Positions 58,858 to 64,000 of a stretch of 64,000 bases of DNA are shown piece after piece. The position numbers and the translations under genes were made by a program. The notes below the pieces were generated by a model, which made no database searches, was not told the DNA's origin, and saw nothing but the letters and a program-made list of their open reading frames with translations. The stretch covers positions 2,542,001-2,606,000 of the forward strand of contig NZ_JAGIOD010000001.1 of assembly GCF_017876545.1 (NCBI RefSeq), given 5' to 3'. Origin of the DNA: Brachybacterium sacelli. Lineage in GTDB: Bacteria > Actinomycetota > Actinomycetes > Actinomycetales > Dermabacteraceae. The first letter of the stretch is position 1. Each line of letters begins with the position of its first letter.

Positions 58858-59772
58858 TCAGCGCGTCACGAGCACGTCACCGAGCTCCGAGGTGACCGTC
58901 AGCGTGCCGGTCGTGGCCCCGGGGGCGCCGGTCACCCCGGGATCGATCCGCCGCTCGCCGAGCTCGGTGCGGGCCTCGATCTCCCAGCGTCCGGTGCCGG
59001 GCAGCGCGATCGCGCTCTCGCCGACCTCGGCGTCGACCCGCACGTCGGAGACCGCGTCCGGCGGCATCTGCAGGTCCACGTCGCCGACCGAGGCGGTCAC
59101 CTCCACGGCCGCCGGTGCGGGATCTCGCAGCTCGATCTCCACGGTGCCGACGTCTGCCCGCACCGCCAGCGACTCCGTGGCGGTCACCGGCCCGAGATGC
59201 ACGTCGCCCACGGCGGAGCGCGCGGCGAGCGAGGTGAACTCGCCGTCGGCCCGGATCTCCCCCACATCCGTGGTGACATCGAGGGCGAGCTGATGACCTT
59301 GCGGTACCAGCACCAGCACGTCGTGGTGCTCGTCGAGCCACGGCACCGGCCCGTATCCCTCGGACTGGCGGATGTCGAGCACCGGGGCGGCGGCGTCACC
59401 GTGCTGGGTGACGCGGGCACGGGCCGTCTCGCCCGGTTCGGGCAGCGCGGTCTCTCCCTCCTCGACCAGGGCGAGGGTGACCACCTCGACGTCGGTCGAG
59501 GGCAGGACGCGCACGTCGCCGACGCCGCTGCTGAGCGTGAGCGTCTCCGGGGTGCCGAGCTCCGTGGAGGCGGGGACGTCGTCGAAGCCGCGCCCCAGCC
59601 ACCAGCCCGAGACCGACACGGCGCTCAGGGCGAGCAGCATCAGCACCAGCACGGCCGCGCCGAGGAGGGTGAGGACGGTGCGCCAGGTGCGGTCCCCGCG
59701 CGGGGAGGGGGAGAGCCGTCGGCCCGGTTCGGCCACGGTGCCCCGGCGCGAAGCGGTTTGTGTGGTGGTCAT
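58858..59772 (-). CDS. DUF4097-type membrane-anchored beta-rich protein (LiaG-like)
   Basis: The protein has 304 residues. One transmembrane helix near residues 33-56 (TVLTLLGAAVLVLMLLALSAVSVSGWWLG) follows a basic N-terminus, so the rest is outside. That part repeats short strands with VGDV or VGEI turns (LSSGVGDVRVLPS, TTDVGEIRADG, SAVGDVHLGP, ADVGTVEIEL, ASVGDVDLQM). This is the DUF4097/adhesin-like beta-helical fold. The gene overlaps the response regulator stop by 4 nt, so it is the third gene of the two-component operon. The role may be envelope sensing or stress response. Confidence 0.85.
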   Translation of the reverse strand: MTTTQTASRRGTVAEPGRRLSPSPRGDRTWRTVLTLLGAAVLVLMLLALSAVSVSGWWLGRGFDDVPASTELGTPETLTLSSGVGDVRVLPSTDVEVVTLALVEEGETALPEPGETARARVTQHGDAAAPVLDIRQSEGYGPVPWLDEHHDVLVLVPQGHQLALDVTTDVGEIRADGEFTSLAARSAVGDVHLGPVTATESLAVRADVGTVEIELRDPAPAAVEVTASVGDVDLQMPPDAVSDVRVDAEVGESAIALPGTGRWEIEARTELGERRIDPGVTGAPGATTGTLTVTSELGDVLVTR

Positions 59773-60425
59773 GATCGATCCTCGGATTCCAGAAAGCGCA
59801 GCACGGCCATCACGCGACGGTTCTCCCCGTCCACGGGGGGAAGGTCGAGCTTGGTCAGCAGCGAGGAGATGTGCTTCTCGACGCTGCCGGCGGAGACGAA
59901 CAGGGTGTCGGCGATCGCCTGGTTGGAGCGACCCTGGGCCATCAGCGAGAGCACCTCCCGTTCGCGCGGGGTCAGTTCCTCGAGGGTGCGACGGCGCCGC
60001 GAGCGCGCGAAGATCTGCTGGACCACCTCCGGGTCCAGCCAGGTGCCGCCGTCCCCGACGTCGGCGACCACGCCGAGGAAATCGTCGACGTCGGCCACGC
60101 GGTCCTTGAGCACGTAGCCCAGGCCGTGCGACGAATCGGCGATCAGGTCCGAGGCGTAGCGCTCCTCGACGTACTGCGAGAGCACCAGGAGGGCGACGTC
60201 CGGATCCTGCTGACGGATCAGCATCGCCGCGCGCACCCCCTCGTCGGTGAAGGTCGGGGGCATCCGCACATCGATCACGGCGAGGTCGGGCTGGTGGTGG
60301 GAGACGGCGCTGAGCAGGGCGGTGGCGTCGCCCACGGCGGCGACCACCTCGTGCCCGGCATCGGTGAGCAGACGCTCCACCCCGGCGCGCAGCAGCACGG
60401 CGTCATCGGCGATCACGATCCTCAT
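59769..60425 (-). CDS. NarL/LuxR-type response regulator
   Basis: This two-component transcription factor has 218 residues. The receiver domain is about residues 1-125: acidic pocket IADDAVLLRAG and the phosphorylated Asp52 in AVIDVRMPP, plus Lys107 in YVLKDRVAD. The C-terminal helix-turn-helix spans about 150-212 (LTPREREVLSLMAQGRSNQAIADTLFVSAGSVEKHISSLLTKL). It lies between the histidine kinase and the DUF4097 gene with 4-nt overlaps on both sides. The order and partner protein recall the LiaSR envelope stress systems. Confidence 0.92.
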   Translation of the reverse strand: MRIVIADDAVLLRAGVERLLTDAGHEVVAAVGDATALLSAVSHHQPDLAVIDVRMPPTFTDEGVRAAMLIRQQDPDVALLVLSQYVEERYASDLIADSSHGLGYVLKDRVADVDDFLGVVADVGDGGTWLDPEVVQQIFARSRRRRTLEELTPREREVLSLMAQGRSNQAIADTLFVSAGSVEKHISSLLTKLDLPPVDGENRRVMAVLRFLESEDRS

Positions 60426-61759
60426 CGGAGGGCCTCCTGGAAGTCCGGGGCGGCAGCGTCGGCGGCCTGGGCGGGTGCGGGCGGGGTCGCCCCGGCGGTC
60501 AGGGGGATCACGGCGACCAGGACCGTGCCCCCGTCGGCAGGGCTGGCGACCTCGAGCCGCCCGCCGGTCGCGCGGACGCGGTCGGTGAGGCCGGCGAGGC
60601 CGGTGGAGAGCCCGTCGCGGCGGACGCGGGCCCCGCCCCGGCCGTCGTCCTCGACCCGGACCCGCAGCACCTCGGGGCTCTGGGTGACGATCACCGAGGC
60701 GGCGCTCGCGCCGGAGTGCTTGGCGATGTTGGTCAGCGCCTCGGAGACCACGAAGTAGGCGACGGCCTCCCGCTCCCGACCCAGTCGGGAGGGGTCGCGG
60801 CGGTCGAGGTCGACCTGCAGGTCGACGGGGATCGTGGAACGGGCGGCGAGGGCGGACAGCGCTGCGTCCAGCCCTCGGTCGGTGAGCACGGCCGGATGGA
60901 TGCCGCGGGCCAGCTGACGCAGATCCGTCATCACCGCCTTGGCCTCGAGGTGAGCCTGCCCGACCAGGTCGCTCGCCCGGTCGGGATCGGCATGGATCGC
61001 GTTCTTGGCCATCCCGAGCGTCATCGCGAGGTTCACCAGGCGCGGCTGGACGCCGTCGTGCAGATCGCGCTCGATCCGCAGCCGTTCCTGGGCCGCGGCG
61101 TCGACCGCGCCCTGCCGGCGCTCGGCGAGCTCGGCGACCTGCTCGCGCAGATCGTCCTCGGAGCCGGAGATCAGCACCCGGGCCAGCCCCCGGTCGGCGA
61201 GGGCTCCGAGGAGAAGGGTGACGGCGGCCAGCACCGCGGAGACCGTGGCGAGGACGCCGAGCACCCACCGCGACAGGGTGATCGAGCCCAGCGTCAGCGG
61301 CCCGTGCCGCAGGGCGATGTCGCCCGCGGTCCATCCCAACCAGATCAGCGCCAGCACGAGGGCGAAGAACGCCCCGGCCACGAGCATCGCGAGGTGGTGG
61401 TGGAGCACCCCACGCCAGAAGGCGCCGGTGCCGAGCTCGAGCCAGCGGTCGTGGAACCAACCCGCGGCCCCGCTGCGCCCGGAGCGGCGGCGGGCGGGCA
61501 GGATCACGGGGACACCGTGCACGGCCACCGCCCGGCGGCGCTCTATCCGCACCGCGCCCTGCATCAGCAGGAGCCAGGGGACCAGGAGGAACAGCCCTGA
61601 CCCCAGGACCGGGAGCGAGCCCACCCCCGTCAGCAGTAGGGTGAGGCTGATCCAGAACCAGGAGCAGAAGAGCAGACCTCCGAGCAGCACGGAGGCGAAC
61701 GCCGCGGCGGTCAGCCGGGGGCGCCGGGGCGCCGACGGGGGCGCGGTGGTGTCGTCCAT
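60422..61759 (-). CDS. Sensor histidine kinase (NarL/HisKA_3 type)
   Basis: This membrane sensor has 445 residues. At least four hydrophobic helices lie in residues 20-190 in a short-loop arrangement like that of DesK or LiaS. The phosphoacceptor His234 is in RIERDLHDGVQPRLVNLAMTLGMAK. The ATP domain ends with VEDDGRGGARVRRDGLSTGLAGLTDRVRATGG. ATG 61759 is chosen from TAGGCT 7 nt upstream (leaderless) and no ribosome site. It is first in the operon with its regulator and the DUF4097 gene. Confidence 0.92.
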   Translation of the reverse strand: MDDTTAPPSAPRRPRLTAAAFASVLLGGLLFCSWFWISLTLLLTGVGSLPVLGSGLFLLVPWLLLMQGAVRIERRRAVAVHGVPVILPARRRSGRSGAAGWFHDRWLELGTGAFWRGVLHHHLAMLVAGAFFALVLALIWLGWTAGDIALRHGPLTLGSITLSRWVLGVLATVSAVLAAVTLLLGALADRGLARVLISGSEDDLREQVAELAERRQGAVDAAAQERLRIERDLHDGVQPRLVNLAMTLGMAKNAIHADPDRASDLVGQAHLEAKAVMTDLRQLARGIHPAVLTDRGLDAALSALAARSTIPVDLQVDLDRRDPSRLGREREAVAYFVVSEALTNIAKHSGASAASVIVTQSPEVLRVRVEDDGRGGARVRRDGLSTGLAGLTDRVRATGGRLEVASPADGGTVLVAVIPLTAGATPPAPAQAADAAAPDFQEALR

Positions 61760-61766
61760 GTGCAGA

Positions 61767-61772
61767 AGCCTA
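61767..61772 (-). promoter_or_regulatory. -10 box TAGGCT, leaderless histidine kinase operon
   Basis: TAGGCT on the minus strand ends 7 nt before ATG 61759. Confidence 0.5.
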
Positions 61773-61899
61773 GGCGGGCCGGTGCCCGTCGCCCACGGGG
61801 ACCTCCCGCCTCCCGGGCGGGGGAAAACCCCCGGTCCGCCCGGTGCGCCGCGGACCCGAGCGTGTCGATCCCCGGGCCGCGTCACGCCGGAGGGGAGAA

Positions 61900-63108
61900 A
61901 TGCGGTTCAATGGGTCCATGAGCAGTGACGCGAGCGCCTCTTCCGATGGCACCATCGACCCCGCCTCCGACTCCGGGGCACCCCGCGGGGACGAGGGGGA
62001 GAGCGGTCAGGTCGTCGAGAACGTCGAGCAGACCGCCGAGGAGCTGGACTCCAGCGGCCAGCAGCGCGGCACCCTGCGCGACGTCGCGGATTCCCTGGGC
62101 ATCTCCAGCGCTGTCGCCCTGCGGGCCCTGCGCGGTGCCGAGGAGATCAAGCCCCTCATGGCCACCCGGGTGCGCGAGGCCGCCGAGCGACTCCGCTTCC
62201 CGCTCGAGGAGCTCAGCGAGGAGACCGACCACCGCGGCATCGTCGCCGTCCTGGTCAACACCATGCGCAATACCTGGATCTCGGACCTGGTCCGGGCCAT
62301 CCGCATCGAGCTCACCGCGACCGGTCGGTCGGCGATCGTCGTGCCGACCCGCCGCCGGGTGCCCGAGCACCCGGTCGCCGCGGACACCGACGCGATCGAG
62401 TCGTTGGTCCAGCTCGGCGTGGACGGCTTCCTGATGGTCTCGGACCTCGCCGACATGGACAGCGTGCTCGAGGCCACCGGCGACCGCCCCTTCGTCGGCA
62501 TCGGCTGCTCCCAGGACTTCCGCGGCAGATTCGACACCGTGCGCATCGACGACGAGGTGGGGCAGGGACTGCTGGTCGACCATCTCGTCGGCCTGGGGCA
62601 CCGCGAGATCGCCCACGTCGGCGGGGTCGGCGCAGCCGTCGCCCGCGAGCGAGCCGACGCCTTCCGCAAGGCCATGGCCCGCCACGGCCTCGAGGAGCAG
62701 GCCCGGGTCGAGCCCGGCGACTTCACCGAGCAGGTCGGGCAGACCGCGGGCTCGATGCTGCTGCGCGGCAGCCGCGTCCCCACGGCGGTCACCTGCGCGA
62801 ACGATGTCACCGCGGTCGGGGTGCTCTCGGCGGCGCGCGAGGCCGGGTACTCGGTCCCCGAGGAGCTCGCCGTCGCCGGCTACGGCAACACCTCCCTGGC
62901 CTCCTCGGGCGTCTCCCAGATCACCAGCGTCGACCCCAACTCCGACCGTCTGGGCGCGCTGGCCGCGCAGTTCCTCGTCGAGCGGGTCTCCGGGTTCGAG
63001 AGCCCGCCCCGCGACGTGGCGGTCGCCCCGTCGGTCGTGGTGCGCCGCTCCAGCTCCGCGGGGCCGCGACCGGAGTCGACCAAGCGCAAGCGCGTCTCGG
63101 TGGACTGA
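61900..63108 (+). CDS. LacI-family transcriptional regulator with acidic N-extension
   Basis: This sugar-responsive type repressor has 402 residues. An unusually long acidic N-terminus of about 56 residues (rich in Asp, Glu and Ser) precedes the DNA-binding helix-turn-helix (TLRDVADSLGISSAVALRALRGAEEIKPLMATRVREAAERL). The periplasmic-binding-like effector domain runs to about residue 385 (VAVLVNTMRNTWISDLVRAI, DGFLMVSD, VRIDDEVGQGLLVDHL, VTCANDVTAVGVLSAAR). The start is ATG 61900 because GGAGG lies at the right distance; in-frame ATG 61918 is later. No target operon is evident from the neighbours. Confidence 0.88.
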   Translation: MRFNGSMSSDASASSDGTIDPASDSGAPRGDEGESGQVVENVEQTAEELDSSGQQRGTLRDVADSLGISSAVALRALRGAEEIKPLMATRVREAAERLRFPLEELSEETDHRGIVAVLVNTMRNTWISDLVRAIRIELTATGRSAIVVPTRRRVPEHPVAADTDAIESLVQLGVDGFLMVSDLADMDSVLEATGDRPFVGIGCSQDFRGRFDTVRIDDEVGQGLLVDHLVGLGHREIAHVGGVGAAVARERADAFRKAMARHGLEEQARVEPGDFTEQVGQTAGSMLLRGSRVPTAVTCANDVTAVGVLSAAREAGYSVPEELAVAGYGNTSLASSGVSQITSVDPNSDRLGALAAQFLVERVSGFESPPRDVAVAPSVVVRRSSSAGPRPESTKRKRVSVD

Positions 63109-63155
63109 GAACCGGCACCGACGACATCGCGACCCGTGACCCCGACCCCCTGCGA

Positions 63156-63161
63156 TAGGCT
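63156..63161 (+). promoter_or_regulatory. -10 box TAGGCT, leaderless holin-like gene
   Basis: TAGGCT ends 6 nt before ATG 63168, with no ribosome site. Confidence 0.5.
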
Positions 63162-63167
63162 CCGATC

Positions 63168-63650
63168 ATGATCAACACCACGAACGATCCGAGCACGCCG
63201 CCCACCCAGCGGTCCATCGGTGAACTCGTCCAGTCCATCCGGGACGAGCTCCTCGGCGTCGTCCACCACGAGATCGACATCGCCAAGAAGGAGATCATCG
63301 CGATCGCGATCAAGGCGGGCATCATCGCCGCCTGCGCCGCGGTGCTCCTGTTCCTCCTGCTCTCGGCCTGGGTGATGCTGCTGTTCGCCGCGGCCACGGG
63401 ACTGGAGGCCCTCGGCCTGCCCTACTGGGCCGCGTTCTTGATCGTCGCCGGCGTGTTCATCCTGCTCGGAGCGATCGCCGGTCTGGTCGCCTTCCTCGTC
63501 TCCAAGAAGATCAAGGCGCCCGAGACCACGATCGAGACCGCGCAGTCCGCGGTCGATGCCGTCCAGGGCAAGCGGCGCGCCAATGCCGTCTCCTACGACG
63601 ACACCTTCGAGGAGCTCTACGGCAAGAAGGTCAGCGCCCGCGTCGAGTGA
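63168..63650 (+). CDS. Phage-holin-3_6 family (actinobacterial holin-X-like) membrane protein
   Basis: The protein has 160 residues and two close hydrophobic helices (about residues 50-75, AIIAACAAVLLFLLLSAWVMLLFAAATG, and 85-110, WAAFLIVAGVFILLGAIAGLVAFLV). The charged N-terminus starts with an amphipathic IGELVQSIRDELLGVVHHEIDIAKKEI segment, and a soluble C-terminus follows. Members of this family are common in actinobacteria outside prophages and probably are not lysis proteins. No other phage genes are near. A hairpin follows at 63666. Confidence 0.8.
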   Translation: MINTTNDPSTPPTQRSIGELVQSIRDELLGVVHHEIDIAKKEIIAIAIKAGIIAACAAVLLFLLLSAWVMLLFAAATGLEALGLPYWAAFLIVAGVFILLGAIAGLVAFLVSKKIKAPETTIETAQSAVDAVQGKRRANAVSYDDTFEELYGKKVSARVE

Positions 63651-63665
63651 GGCGCGCCCGGGGGA

Positions 63666-63694
63666 GCTCGGGGTGATCCGCGCGATCCCCGAGC
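63666..63694 (+). terminator. Hairpin after the holin-like gene
   Basis: GCTCGGGG (63666-63673) and CCCCGAGC (63687-63694) form an 8-bp stem with a 13-nt loop, before the cysS promoter. Confidence 0.45.
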
Positions 63695-63726
63695 GAGCCG
63701 CGGACCTCCGCTCCCGGCCAGGGCAG

Positions 63727-63732
63727 TACCCT
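63727..63732 (+). promoter_or_regulatory. -10 box TACCCT, leaderless cysS
   Basis: TACCCT ends 7 nt before GTG 63740, which sets this start. Confidence 0.5.
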
Positions 63733-63739
63733 GGTCCAC

Positions 63740-64000
63740 GTGACTCTCCACCTGCACGACACCGCCACCCGCACCACCGCACCGCTGACCACGGTGCGCG
63801 AGGGGGCGGTGTCGCTGTACGTGTGCGGACCGACGACCCAGGGAGCACCCCACCTGGGCCACCTGCGCACCTTCCTCGCCTTCGACGTGCTGGTGCGCTG
63901 GCTGGAGCGCAGCGGGTACGACGTCACCCACGTCCGCAACGTCACCGACATCGACGACAAGATCCTCGAGAAGTCCGCGGCCGTGGGGGCCCAGTGGTGG
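63740..64000 (+). CDS. cysS: Cysteine-tRNA ligase, N-terminal part (continues beyond window)
   Basis: This class I synthetase charges tRNA-Cys. The 87 codons present start GTG and contain [35 protein letters not shown]. The zinc cysteine is in VCGPT and the HIGH signature reads [23 protein letters not shown] follows, as in CysS. It could in principle be the related MshC ligase of mycothiol synthesis, but the GPTxQ...PHLGH block and TDIDDKI fit CysS better. The rest lies outside the window. Confidence 0.9.
   Translation, partial: MTLHLHDTATRTTAPLTTVREGAVSLYVCGPTTQGAPHLGHLRTFLAFDVLVRWLERSGYDVTHVRNVTDIDDKILEKSAAVGAQWW

Noticed and set aside
61918..63108. ATG 61918 as a leaderless start of the LacI gene
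   Set aside because: The hexamer 6 nt upstream is TTCAAT, which lacks the key A, whereas ATG 61900 has a good GGAGG ribosome site.
63168..63650. Holin-like gene as a sign of a prophage
   Set aside because: No other phage genes are near; this family is common in actinobacterial chromosomes.

Overview
The window is a GC-rich, gene-dense chromosomal segment of an actinobacterium. The heat-shock layout (dnaK-grpE-dnaJ-hspR), the HAIR operator in front of clpB, the cysK-cysE and glycine-cleavage sets, and the many genes that start 5-8 nt after a TANNNT box all fit Actinobacteria. The protein style, plus two tandem ATP-grasp ligases like those that build D-amino-acid peptidoglycan bridges, suggest Brachybacterium or a close Dermabacteraceae relative; that name is inference. 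There are no rRNA or tRNA genes, insertion sequences, prophage or CRISPR arrays, and no gene-free gap exceeds 300 bases.

Layout. 1-3.1 kb: end of dnaK, grpE, a zinc-finger-less dnaJ and hspR. 3.0-6.4 kb: an envelope glycosyltransferase / VTT membrane protein / glycosyltransferase operon on the minus strand. 6.4-12.4 kb: a PEBP protein, two paralogous ATP-grasp ligases, trpS, and a TPM/DUF5129 protein. 12.5-17.7 kb: cysK-cysE, a sirtuin with an aldo/keto reductase, a lone arginine deiminase and a GNAT. 17.9-23.8 kb: gcvT-gcvH-gcvP and a MetE-like protein. 23.9-28.5 kb: a third GT4, a class I amidotransferase, a small membrane protein, deoD and an MFS transporter. 28.6-33.9 kb: a YciO-type protein, DUF952, then a GNAT / LMW phosphatase / amidase / S4 operon with stop-start overlaps, and a PrsW-like protease. 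34-41.3 kb: clpB, a WXG-like protein, and leuS behind a leucine-codon leader. 41.4-47.8 kb: a sugar ABC transporter with two tandem binding-protein genes, a first permease frameshifted at a 7-C run, and a divergent ROK regulator. 47.8-64 kb: AEC transporter, panD, DEAD-box helicase, sdaA, an OYE / SDR / truncated adenylating-enzyme cluster, an RHH regulator with a VOC protein, acs, a two-component operon with a DUF4097 protein, a LacI regulator, a holin-like membrane protein and the start of cysS.

How it works together. HspR is encoded in the dnaK operon and an apparent HspR operator covers the clpB promoter, so the disaggregase system (DnaK-GrpE-DnaJ with ClpB) is probably one regulon split across the window. 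cysE and cysK complete cysteine synthesis from serine; sdaA removes serine; the gcv genes feed one-carbon units. Several envelope functions (GT4 enzymes, ATP-grasp ligases, a LiaSR-like two-component system) are spread through the region.

Most noteworthy: a predicted leaderless leader peptide with three consecutive leucine codons and a terminator in front of leuS; a poly-C frameshift in a transporter permease; two binding-protein paralogues sharing a 116-bp identical block; a 24-bp bidirectional promoter firing two leaderless genes; a palindrome over the promoter of a small RHH gene; and a short leaderless ORF coupled to an AEC transporter. All promoter, operator and attenuator calls were read by eye and have not been tested by folding or database search.
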